A stretch of 26,971 nucleotides of DNA, taken from positions 22,286 to 49,256 of the forward strand of contig JAAAUF010000169.1 in assembly GCA_015499985.1 (NCBI GenBank), given 5' to 3'. The first letter of the stretch is position 1. Each line of letters opens with the position of its first letter. A model generated the notes under the pieces. That model was not told the origin of the DNA and did not search any database. It saw only the letters and a list, made by a program, of their open reading frames with translations. A program made the translations under genes and the position numbers. The stretch comes from Haplosporangium gracile. Lineage: Eukaryota > Mortierellomycota > Mortierellomycetes > Mortierellales > Mortierellaceae. Positions 16,850-26,403 of the stretch are shown piece after piece.

Positions 16850-19771
16850 TTAGATCTTGCGGGTGTGGGAAATGATCTTATCGACCAGAGGCTCAAAGTT
16901 GGGCCAGCGACGGACAACAATACCACGGATAGTCTCGAGCTCCTTCTTCAGGAACCCATACTGCGCCAGACTTGTAAACAGCAATTCGAAATCCTCAGAC
17001 CGGGGCATCAACCTCATCTCACGCGTCTCTTCCTCCAGTAGTCGTTCAATCTCGCTGAATCGGTTGTGCGTCAACAGCGCATTCAGGTATGCCGTGAACA
17101 CCTCGGGTGCGGGACAAATCAACCCTACTCTTGCAGCCGCTACACTCGCTCCCGTTCCAGTTCCTACCACGGTCGATGTTAATGATGGTAATATTGTTGT
17201 TGCTGCTCCATTTGCGGCAATGATAGAAGGGTCCTGCTGCATCGCCTGATGGGAATCCTGTTGAATAGTGCCCGACTCGGGACGAGTCCCGGAGGCATGT
17301 AGAGTCGGGTCCTGTGGAATGCTGTCTGGGACAGAAGTGGCAATGGTGGTGGCAGATTGCCAGATGGCGTGAAGCGTGTCCATGTACCCTCGATCGCGAC
17401 AGGCCTCGATCAAATGCAATAGATTGCTAGTCGAAGGAACCCAACTCAAACGTTTGTCCTGACCCCTAGCCTGCTTCCACGTTTTAATCACGCGATCCGG
17501 CAAACCATGGCGACCATACGTATCCAGAAGCACTCTAAAGTATTCCCCATTAGGTTCCAGTCCCCGCTCCTCCAGCATACCCGAGATCTCCTCGATACGA
17601 CCAAGGTTCAACCTCGGCAACGAACTGTAGGCACTGATCATGGTCATCAGCGTAATAGCATCCACTTCGAGCCGCCTCCGGTCGATCTCTTTGAAGATGT
17701 GTTCTACCATTTCGACGTTGCTCTGCTGTCCATAATGCTGCATCAGAGCCGTGAATGCCTTGAGGTCGGGCAGCAATCCTGAATAGCTGATCGCCTCCCA
17801 GTACTCCTTGACCCGCTCCGTGTTGCCCTGAAGCGAATGAGCATGGACCATCGACGTGAAGGTGTGCAGGTTCGGCTTGACCCCTATCTTGGTCATTTGA
17901 TGGAATGCCTGATCACATCCTGCAAAGTCCTTAGCTCGAATCTGGGCGTTGATGAGGACGGTATAGCAATGCACATCGGCTTTGATACCAGAATCCAGCA
18001 TCTCCTGATAATACCGCAGCGCGCCTCGGATATCCCGAACGTTGGACAAGTAGTCCATGAGTATCGTAAACGTCTGGACTGGTACCGTCATCTTGGCGTT
18101 GTGCATCAGTCGCATCACTTGCTGAGCATTGTCGAGCTGGTGGTGTTGAAGGTAAAGCTGGATCATCCGACTGCAGACAATAGAATCCGGCGCGATCCCA
18201 AACTTGTTCATCTGGTGGTAGTAGTGAAGCGCATCCTGCAAACGGCCCTCCTTACAGCATCCCGAGATCATGATGTTGTACGACCACGACGAGGAAGGCT
18301 GGACTCCGCGGGCTGTGAAATGGTCGTGAAAGATCTTGTTGGCAGCCTGAATCTGGTTGGCGTTCACATATCCGTCCAGAAGCGTGTTGACAATCACATC
18401 GTTGACGGACCGTCCCTTGGAAACAATGTGGTCGTAGATCCCCATGGCGGCGTCGAGGTCCTTCCTTTTCCCGTACACGTCCACCAAGACTCCAAACGTG
18501 AGTTCGTTCATCTCTCCTGTCGGCAATGACTTCAAGAGCCCCGCCAGCTGTGCATCGATATCTGTATCCAGATTGGCGCGAGCAAAGACCTTGATAGTGC
18601 TGGTGATGGTCCTGGCGTTCGGATAGACCTTATTGGCCGCCATTTCGGCCTGGATCTTTGCAATCGCGTCCTCGTCTCCATCTCTCGCATAGCCATCAAT
18701 CAGGGTCGAATAGGTGACGACATCCGGTTGGATGTGCGAATTCTTCATCAGTACCATGGTTCTCCTAGCTCCAACATAGTCCTTCCTGTGAACGAATCGC
18801 TTGATGACAGAGTTGAAGATCCACATGTTGGGCTGAACCTTATCTTTGAACATCTCGTCCAGAACTGCATCCGCCTCCGTCTGCAAGCCCTTCCTGGCAT
18901 ACTGGCCCATCAGCGTCGAGTAAGTTACCACATCCGGCTTTACAGGGATGATTTCTGCCCGCATGTCGTCGTAGAGCTTGCGCGCTGCCTCCATCTGGCC
19001 ACTGTGTCCGAGCCCCCTGATCATGACATTGTAACTCTGAAGATTCGCCGTCAAGTTGTAGCGAGCCGCATTCTGCTCAAAGAACTCGATCGCGTCCTTC
19101 AGATCCTCATGGCGGGTCAAGATATCCAGCATGATGTTGAGGGTCTTCATCTTTGGTGGAAAATGCTCCGTCATGTCATCAAAGATGACTCGCGCCCATT
19201 TCGCCGCCTCGGCCGTCTTGGTCGCCTGAAAACAGATTAACATCCGATTGTAAAGCGAAGAGTTGAAAAGAGATCGTCGAGATGCTGATGAAGGCTTACT
19301 CTTTAGTCGAGTATAAGTGTGCCAGATCTGCTTGGCGTTCCTCGAGTTGATCGCGTCGTTCAGCATGACCATAGGCGAGACTGGATCGGATCCGAGTGAT
19401 GTTTTTTGGTTCGGGATGACGAATGGTTTTGCTGCTGTCCTGTCAGGTTTTGATCCCTTGAAAAAGCTATCGGCAATGGTTTCATAGGCGTTACTGTGAT
19501 TTTCTGATCCTGGAGGCGCAAGGAAGCTGGTGATGGAAAGTTTGCTCCGCTCTGGTATGATATTGTTGCTCGCGGATACTGAAGGAGATAATGATTGGTG
19601 TTGATGTTCCTGGTGAGAGGATCGTTGGTGATGCTGTGGTATGTCATTATCTGCGATGAACGGTTTTGACGCCGACGAGCTGTACCGCCGAGATGCCGAG
19701 GGTATCCTGGAAGCGCGACGACGGACAGTGTGAGCTGATGGATCGCGTTGGTGACAAAACATCCTAAGCAT
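16850..19771 (-). CDS. Mitochondrial pentatricopeptide-repeat (PPR) protein
   Basis: A single exon, 973 residues from the ATG at 19771. A second ATG three codons on is also possible, and the frame is open further upstream but without an ATG. The N-terminus (MLRMFCHQRD..., then RRASR and RRYSSSASKPF) is Arg/Ser-rich with no acidic residues after the first ten or so, as expected of a mitochondrial presequence. It is followed by about 100 disordered residues. From about residue 200 to 770 there are 14-15 tandem PPR motifs, many exactly 35 residues and ending in P-[ND]. Two contain the canonical PDVVTYSTL core. PPR proteins bind organellar RNA one repeat per base and control stability, processing or translation, so this is probably a mitochondrial RNA factor. 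The C-terminal 200 residues have no visible catalytic domain. The antisense frames across it are shadows. Confidence 0.93.
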   Translation of the reverse strand: MLRMFCHQRDPSAHTVRRRASRIPSASRRYSSSASKPFIADNDIPQHHQRSSHQEHQHQSLSPSVSASNNIIPERSKLSITSFLAPPGSENHSNAYETIADSFFKGSKPDRTAAKPFVIPNQKTSLGSDPVSPMVMLNDAINSRNAKQIWHTYTRLKSKPSSASRRSLFNSSLYNRMLICFQATKTAEAAKWARVIFDDMTEHFPPKMKTLNIMLDILTRHEDLKDAIEFFEQNAARYNLTANLQSYNVMIRGLGHSGQMEAARKLYDDMRAEIIPVKPDVVTYSTLMGQYARKGLQTEADAVLDEMFKDKVQPNMWIFNSVIKRFVHRKDYVGARRTMVLMKNSHIQPDVVTYSTLIDGYARDGDEDAIAKIQAEMAANKVYPNARTITSTIKVFARANLDTDIDAQLAGLLKSLPTGEMNELTFGVLVDVYGKRKDLDAAMGIYDHIVSKGRSVNDVIVNTLLDGYVNANQIQAANKIFHDHFTARGVQPSSSWSYNIMISGCCKEGRLQDALHYYHQMNKFGIAPDSIVCSRMIQLYLQHHQLDNAQQVMRLMHNAKMTVPVQTFTILMDYLSNVRDIRGALRYYQEMLDSGIKADVHCYTVLINAQIRAKDFAGCDQAFHQMTKIGVKPNLHTFTSMVHAHSLQGNTERVKEYWEAISYSGLLPDLKAFTALMQHYGQQSNVEMVEHIFKEIDRRRLEVDAITLMTMISAYSSLPRLNLGRIEEISGMLEERGLEPNGEYFRVLLDTYGRHGLPDRVIKTWKQARGQDKRLSWVPSTSNLLHLIEACRDRGYMDTLHAIWQSATTIATSVPDSIPQDPTLHASGTRPESGTIQQDSHQAMQQDPSIIAANGAATTILPSLTSTVVGTGTGASVAAARVGLICPAPEVFTAYLNALLTHNRFSEIERLLEEETREMRLMPRSEDFELLFTSLAQYGFLKKELETIRGIVVRRWPNFEPLVDKIISHTRKI

Positions 19772-20284
19772 CCGTGAAGCGATCTGGCTGTCCCATGAAA
19801 GCGGCACTCCTGAATTGCCTGCCGCAAGCCTATTATACCATTTGCATCCAAAGTTATGTTCATATTGTGAGTGTTACAAGTTCATTGCGGCCTGCGACGA
19901 AGGAAATATTTTCGTGTTGTATTTTTGGAAATTGTACTTACGGGAGCTTTTTGGGGGTGGACCTGAACGCTTGCATTGGAGAGAGGGGGAGAGACACAAG
20001 AGGTGACGACTGGTGAAAACTCCTTGCGCAGTCCTTCGTCTTGACTCTCGTGTTGGGTGTGTGTCGAATCCTTGTCTCCTGATGAGAGGGGTGATGTGGA
20101 AGAGAAAGTATGGGTGACTTTTTCCGAGATGGAAGGAGATCACCGAGGGCAACTTTTAAAGACTTGGAAGTGGGGTGTTTGTGGCTTGTGGCTTTTGATC
20201 CGCCAGGCCATTTCAGGGGCGAATTCCTTTTTCCAGAGAAGGGTGCCCAGCAGTCACTATAGCTCGATAGCTCGCGTCTTTATC
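19772..20284. promoter_or_regulatory. Shared divergent promoter region (PPR gene / PIG-Y gene)
   Basis: About 510 bases between divergently transcribed start codons. The sequence is mixed, with no strong CT tract on either side, unlike other upstream regions in the window. ACTTTTAAAG near 20152-20161 is a weak TATA-like candidate for the rightward gene. The rightward frame is open back to 20057, so part of this region could be coding if an upstream ATG (20129) is used. Confidence 0.5.
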
Positions 20285-21543
20285 ATGCCAGACTCGACCA
20301 AGGACAGACCACTGGGAAACAACATGGCGCCTTCTTCATCACTCACACGCTCGCAGACAGGACAACAGGACAACAGCAACAACCACTCATCATTACAAGG
20401 AACAGGAACAGAAACTGGGCCAGGAACAAGTGCGCATCAAGTAACAGAGTTAGGTGCACATCACCAACAAGGAACATCAACCTGGCAGCACTCACCGGAC
20501 GCACTCTCCTATTCTTCACCACCACCATCATCATCTGCTTACAAACGAATGAGTCACCCCGTCACTAGCACGAGCACCAGTAGCAGCAGTCAGCACTTCT
20601 CAGTCCGTCAAGAGCACTTAACACCTCTCTCAATAGCTCCCACCCACTCAAGGACAACCACCAATGGCTCCTCTCACCATCACAACAACACACCGTCAGG
20701 AGGAGGCTCTTTCTCCGCCGGATACCTAGACCAACGACGCGACACCTTCCACAGCCTGACCCACCACCAGCACTCAGCCCACAGCAATGGCTACAACAGC
20801 AACGTTAACGGATACAATAATAATAGCAGTGTATCTTGGCAAACATATTCCTCAACCAACACCATCCACGACGATACCCACCACAGCCACACTCACCACC
20901 CACAACCAGTGCGGCCCCAATCAATCTCCTACGCCAGTCACCAACAATCCTCTCACCACGCTGCCTCCCCGACAACACCTACTTCCGCTTCTCTACTCGA
21001 TCAAGATGTCAACACAGCGGCCATCATGCGCCGGCGCCGCCTCTCTACCGCATCAACCTCTTCTAAACGTGGCGCAGGATCATCATCTACATTAAGAGCG
21101 CAAAAGGCACCAAATACTCCACACCACACCCGCCGATTCACAACCTTGATCTCGGACCAGGAGCCCGACATGACTTACTTGTGGGGCTATTTGTTGTTCT
21201 TTTGTACGATGGTTGGGTTTACGGTTAGCATGTATGCCCTTGTGGCTTCTAATTATATGCCACTCACTGGTAACAAGGTACTTTATTTGCTTTGTTTTTT
21301 TTTTTTTTGTATTTGTTCATGTCCAAAATGTTCAGGTATACTGTTTGGGCACAGTTTATTTGTTTTGTGTTCGCGGAGTTTCATCATTAACCATACGACT
21401 TCTCTTTTATTTTTTGTGAATAGACATTGGACTGGATCAAGAAGGATAGCCATTACTGCATGCTCGTACCGGTCACCATCCCCGTCACCGCCCTCTTTGT
21501 CCTCTTCAATTGGCTCGGCATGAAGCTCTTCCGGCACAACTGA
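20285..21543 (+). CDS. PIGY: PIG-Y/Eri1-type subunit of GPI-GlcNAc transferase, long N-terminus
   Basis: Two exons (20285-21277 and 21424-21543, phase 0 intron), 370 residues from the ATG at 20285. PIG-Y (yeast Eri1) is a small ER membrane subunit of the complex that adds GlcNAc to phosphatidylinositol, the first step of GPI-anchor synthesis. Identification rests on the last 75 residues. WGYLLFFCTMVGFTVSMYALV (298-318) forms one membrane segment, YMPLTGNK-TLDWIKKDSHYC is the lumenal loop, and LVPVTIPVTALFVLFNWLGM forms the second. The protein ends in KLFRHN, the family's typical terminus. Human PIG-Y is 71 residues and Eri1 68, so the roughly 290-residue front is exceptional. It is disordered, rich in Ser, Thr, Asn and Gln, with about 28 His in pairs and triplets (HHHNN, THHSHTHH), and then an RRRRLSTAS segment. 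An earlier ATG at 20129 would add 52 residues. Confidence 0.85.
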
Positions 21544-21725
21544 AAACTTTTTTTTCTTCCAACCTCAACTTTTTGCATCTCGTTTTTGTTATTTGGCACA
21601 TTCACATAGACCAACCAACCTTGTACATTTTTTTATAATCATTTTCGTTTTCTCATCCCTTCAAATAATATCCGCTCGATTTATAATTTTCTCCCTCATC
21701 TACAACTTCAAATTGAACTCCCCTT

Positions 21726-22650
21726 TTACGACAAACTCTGGGTCTGAGATGACTTGAGGACATAGAACTTGCTATACTCAAACGAAAACTCAACACCCTC
21801 CAACACCTCCTCTTCGACCACATCATCGTATCCACCATACCCCTTGTACACCAGCCCCAACCCCAACCCCAATATGCATTCAACTGATTCTCATCCCCAC
21901 TGCACATCTCCTTCCCCGCCAGATCCATCTTCCAGATCTTGTTATACTCCTTCTGCTCTTAGTGTTCGTCAGACAACGAGGAAGTCGAGAATGTAGACTC
22001 TCCTTCTTCTGGCGAAGGAGCCTTCTTGCGTAGAATGGAAAAGAATCTGGAGAAGGTCACACCAATCCAATGCTTGGCTATCAGAACCTCGAGGTTTGAG
22101 GATAGAGTCGATAGGAACTCTTCCAGGAACACGTCTCCTCCGATTACCTTCCACCCACCCAACATCGTCAGCTTCCGAAGTGTTGGCAAGCCGATCCTCT
22201 TTTCTGAGACATTCAAGGCGGACCAATCGAGGTCTCGAGTGTGCGCCATGCTGGTATGGATGTTGAGGTGCAACGACTTCAAGAAGGAACAACCGCTCAA
22301 CATCTGGAACTGGAACTCATAGGCAAACTTGGAGTTAAGCTCTAGTTTTGTCAGCAGTGATAGTTGCCAGTCCCATGCCCACCGATACCATTCAGGTCCG
22401 TATCGTCCTTGCTTCTGTCGTTGGTCAAGGAGGTCGTCGTCGTCGTTGTCGACTAGCTCTTCTCCTGCTAGCACATCGTCCCACAAGTGTGCATCCAGTG
22501 GTCTGGATCGACAACTCTATATGCCTCTCTCGCATCGAAGAAAGCGTACCGGAATGAAACGTCAACGCACTCCAACCCTTGAGCGTCATCGACTTGCACT
22601 TCCTCAACTGCGCCGGCAAACATCCATCGCGCATCGCTAGCTTTGGATGA
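21726..22650 (-). pseudogene. Decayed F-box/leucine-rich-repeat-like gene (C-terminal half)
   Basis: Read on the minus strand, this resembles the C-terminal half of the F-box/LRR-like proteins that are numerous in Mortierella. From about 22650, PAQLRKCKSMTLKGWSALTF and SGTLSSM are in one frame. A frameshift near 22480 moves to WDDVLAGEEL..., then WDWQLSLLTKLELNSKFAYEFQ, FQMLSGCSFLKSLHLNIHT, LPTLRKLTMLGGW and LSSNLEVLIAKHWIGV, ending at a stop (21961-21959). The same frame continues past the stop with EYNKIWKMDLAGKEMCSGDE. After a second frameshift near 21850 the coding-like text ends with VLEGVEFSFEYSKFYVLKSS and a stop at 21728-21726. The N-terminal half with the F-box is missing. Two frame changes plus an in-frame stop indicate a pseudogene, although a shorter expressed version (22486-21959) cannot be excluded. 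Confidence 0.65.
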
Positions 22651-23046
22651 TAATCATACAACGACGTTATGAAAGCGAAAAAAAAAAAAAAAACGCGACT
22701 CCATGTCACCTTGCGTGGGAAAGAAAAAAAATTGGTGGCAAATGATCAAGAGTCAAAGTGACATGCTTTTCCCTGATCTCGAGATATCAAAATCGACTTT
22801 TGAGCAACGCAATCCCATTATACTCAAACGAAAATGCCTTGCGCAAGTAAAAGTCGCAGAGAGAGTCAATCTAGACTTACCTTCTTTTCCAAGAAAAAAA
22901 AAGATTTTTCTCTGCTGTCAGCATTCAGGCAGTCCAAAGGTCCATGGGATGGCGGTTGCTCATTTATTTTCTCCGAGTTGGCCACAAGAAGGGTTATCTC
23001 TTATTTTATAAAATTTATGAAAAGAACGCGTAAAAAAAAACGAACA
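22651..23046. other. Intergenic region 3' of the EHD gene
   Basis: AT-rich sequence with A runs at 22678-22693 and elsewhere. TTTATT at 22963-22968 (AATAAA on the minus strand) lies about 80 bases past the EHD stop and is a plausible polyadenylation signal. No gene is seen. Confidence 0.6.
22963..22968 (-). terminator. AATAAA signal after the EHD gene
   Basis: A minus-strand AATAAA about 80 bases downstream of the EHD stop codon. It is inferred from position. Confidence 0.4.
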
Positions 23047-25205
23047 TTAATGCGCGTAGGGTATCATAGAACGCGGTAAAGTCTCGGGCAAGACCCCCTC
23101 GCCTCCTCCATTCTCAATCGCCCGAATCAAATGCATAGCGACCGCAAACTCATTCTCATCCAAATACCCATTCGAATCCCAGTCCGCAAGCGTCCAAATC
23201 TTCGCCAACACATCCATCGACAACCCCGTGCTCATCAAGTACGGCTTTGCAGTCGACCCATTGATCCGACCCTCAACTGGATGTAATGACTTGAACACCG
23301 GCATCGAACTTGTCTTGTCGACGGATGAGAAATGCCAGTAGCTTGGAGGGATCTCCCCGCCCGGGCTCAACTGGGACGAGGAGAATGTCTCAGGGATCAG
23401 GAAGGGGTTCTTTTGGGCTTGTTCCAGGAGGGGGTTTCCCTGCGGGAACCGGCGCATTAATTTTGGGAGATCGACGGATAAAGCTTCCTCGACGATGGAC
23501 ATGATGGGTTCCTTGACCTTGGAGAACGACTCGAACTTGTAGGCCCTCAACGACTGCCGGAACTTTTCGACGTTCGGGAAATCGCCCTCAGGTACACCAT
23601 GAAGCTGTTGGACTTTTGCAAACTCCTTGTCCAGATCCCGGATCAGTTCCTGTTGGCGGGAAGTCTTTCCAAACACCGCCGGCATCTCTTTCTTGAGGTG
23701 TCCAATAATGTACGCGTGGACCTTGGCCAGCCTGGCGCGTTTGACAATCTCGTTGACTTTACGAATCGCGGCATTGCGGGGCAAGTCTTTGAGATCCTTG
23801 ATCAGATCCGCCTGCTCTACATCCAACAACGGCCGACAGTCCTCAAACGCGTTCGGCGGTCTGTTTACCCAAAATGACCCCAAATAAACCCTCGTCACCT
23901 CTGGTGTCTGAATAACCTTCCCTAACGACCACATCAACGCTCCATAAACCCTCATCAACTGCTGTTGGTTGACCATATCCGACTTGTTCAGAACCACCCG
24001 CACCTTTTCCTCATGGCCCTTGAGCGCATAAATCGACGACTTGAACTCGTCCGAGATATCCAACTTGTGTGAGTCGAAAAACAACAAGATCAGATCCGCC
24101 CTCTCCGCAAACCATTCAATCGTCTTTGTGAAATCATACCCACGTTCAACTCGTTGTTTGTTCCCTGCGAGGATTCCGGGTGTGTCGATGAGAGTCATGT
24201 TTTCGAGGAGTGGGGAGGGGCATTGGGCGACTTGGAAACGGGTCAGGAAGGCTTGACCGAACTTGTTAAGGCCTCGGAAGGGCATGTCTGAGGCCACTGC
24301 TGCGGCGTTTCCGGGGATCACGCGAGATTCTACTCCATTCATCACTGCTACGAACCTGTCCGTCTAATAGGAGGGAGGAAGGTGAATTAGAGAGAACATG
24401 AGTAGGAACGTGTGACTAATTGCTTGTCGAGAGCAAAAGAGATGAATACCGCTAACTTACTGTGGGCTCGACGCCGATGTGGGATCCAGGGTAGTCGCAT
24501 TCCGTGAGGCGCCTAATAAATGTCGTCTTGCCCTATTCGCCATATAATAACATGCACCGAACGAGGAAAATGAAAAGTTAGCGAACATTTCCTCATGCAA
24601 GACCTTGTACATGCACGTCCATCTCGTGCAAAACACCTCAGGGAGAAAGAAAAAGAAAAGAACTAATAGCGTACAGTACTGTACTGTCCCAGGAGAAGAA
24701 CCATAGGCTTAGCCTCGATATCACTATCCGACAACGGCGCAGAATGGAAGCTCTCAAAATTATATGTCGTCTCCAATGGCCGAATTTTTCTTCTGTACGT
24801 GTCCTTCAACTCATCCATCAAGGGCCGGTAATCGTCATGGATCAGGTTCGTGAACGATCCTTCACCCTCGACCCCATTAAACGTTGACCTCGTCGCTATC
24901 GATGGCAAGTGTGCTCCACCTCCCCTATCTCCACCGCCTCCTCTGAAGAACTTATTCTTCTTGTGTTCTTGATAACTGGCGGCCTTTGCAGATTTAGTAG
25001 ACATCATTGAGGGGGCTGGAGACTTGTTGTTGTAGTATGGGTCTTCGTTTTGGTAATGGTGGCCTTTGATGTAGCCATAGTCGTCGAGGGGTCCACTGGC
25101 GGTGACCATGCCTCCTGTTGGAGTGCTGAGACCTGACTTAAATGAGCCTTCGCCTCCAGCCCTGATCGACTCTGTCTTGCGCTTCATGTCCTGTGCAAAG
25201 CCCAT
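23047..25205 (-). CDS. EH-domain-containing ATPase (EHD, dynamin-like)
   Basis: Three exons on the minus strand: 25205-24675, 24532-24461 and 24363-23047. All introns are phase 0, giving 639 residues. EHD proteins are dynamin-related ATPases that oligomerise on membranes and drive endocytic recycling and tubulation. Order of parts: a Gly/Ser-rich N-terminus (about 1-125), then ETTYNFESFHSAPLSDSDIEAKP, the P-loop GQYSTGKT (173-180), VEPTTDRF (switch I), LIDTPGIL (DTPG 261-264), LNKSDMV (NKSD 327-330), helical regions, an NPF motif (520-522), and a C-terminal EH domain (about 552-639). The EH domain carries one EF-hand-like loop, DWDSNGYLDENEF (595-607). The usual length is about 530-550; the extra length is the N-terminal 110 residues with a GGGGDRGGG stretch. 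Intron 1 falls inside the P-loop codons (GQYST|GKT). Exon 2 is only 72 bases. Confidence 0.95.
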
Positions 25206-26403
25206 GGTCGTGGAAGAGAAAGAAGGGGTGTATTAGAGCAGGTTAAGGCGAATGGCAAAGATGGGGTGACTAATAGATCAGATAGGAAAGTGTGGAGCAG
25301 AGGGAGAAAGAGAGTGCTAGCGTCGTTGATGATTTGGTGAAGGGCAGAAAAGAGGTAACAGTCAATCCAAAAGGAAAGGGTAGAGTAAGGGGTATATGTG
25401 TGGGTATAAAAGAAGGATGAGAGTGGAAAAGTGTATATGCAGTAGAAGAAAAAAAGAAAAAAGAGAAGAAAAGTGAAGAGGGAGATAGTAAGAAAGTGAT
25501 GGTATCTGTGCATTTGAGGCAGCCTGCTTGGCCTGTGCACGTATGTCTATGTCATGGATGCACAGATTGCACATTCCAAAGGATTCCAGCTCAAACTTCC
25601 TCTACGTCCTTTATCTCCAGCACCTGTGTGCCTGTTTGGCTATTGACTAACCAAAGCTGGCGAACGTTCTTCTTGTTCGCTTTTGCCGCTAGTCGATGAT
25701 GCTCTCACAACGATAGCAGTGCTCGCGCCCGTTGAGGCATCGATAGACATAATATGCACAATGTAACTATGGTGCGTTTTGATCATCCCTCTCTCCATCC
25801 CTCCTTCTTTCTCTTCTTTTCTTTCAACAGGTGCACAGACACCCCAGTACGGCCTTGCGGCCTTGCGGCCTTACTCAATTGCGTGTCGATGAACAAAGGA
25901 GGATGCCACAACACACCAGGTCTAATTTCAACTGAAAAAGTGGACAAAAGAATAGAGGCAAGAGGCACGTTCCACTTTGCCCTGAGAAAAAAAAAAGAAA
26001 TCGTCATGGCCACTTTGCAAAGGTGCGATCTGTATCTATTCTGTTCTTTTGCTGTCTGCGGCCGTTCAGGTAATTCTCCTCCTTTACTCTTTCTCTTTTT
26101 TTCTTACTTTCTCAATGATTGAGAGTAGAGCCGAGCAGTAGCTATTACGTGCCATCCCTCCCTCCTCCCTTCCCTTCCCTTACCATCCCTCCCCTTCTCC
26201 TCCTTCGACGACCTTCATCATCCTTTCACCACCCATCCACTAGGTCCCCGCATCCACACACAATCTCTCATCGCTTACACTATTACGCAAACCTTGTTTT
26301 CACATTCACATACATATACATATACATTATATACACATTCACATATCTCCTCCTCCTCCCCTCCTCCTCCTCTTACTTCCTCCTCTCACCAACAATCGAC
26401 AGA
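25206..26403. other. Divergent intergenic region between the EHD and hydrolase genes
   Basis: About 1.2 kb. The left part (25210-25490) is purine-rich on + and so pyrimidine-rich toward the EHD gene. The right part (26140-26400) is pyrimidine-rich toward the hydrolase gene, with TCC-rich runs and a CATATA-rich stretch (about 26303-26347) that may supply a TATA function. A GGCCTTGC triple repeat lies at 25851-25874. No gene is supported. Confidence 0.6.
25851..25874. repeat. Three tandem 8-bp units (GGCCTTGC)
   Basis: GGCCTTGC, GGCCTTGC and GGCCTTAC follow each other exactly. This GC-rich array stands out in an AT/CT-rich promoter region. Confidence 0.85.

Noticed and set aside
17837..18529. 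230-residue open frame on the + strand
   Set aside because: It is an antisense shadow of the PPR gene; it contains no recognisable protein features and has no promoter-like leader.
20057..20284. Upstream extension of the PIG-Y frame
   Set aside because: The frame opens at a GTG codon; the first ATG (20129) lies before a weak TATA-like element, so the ATG at 20285 is preferred, although not proven.
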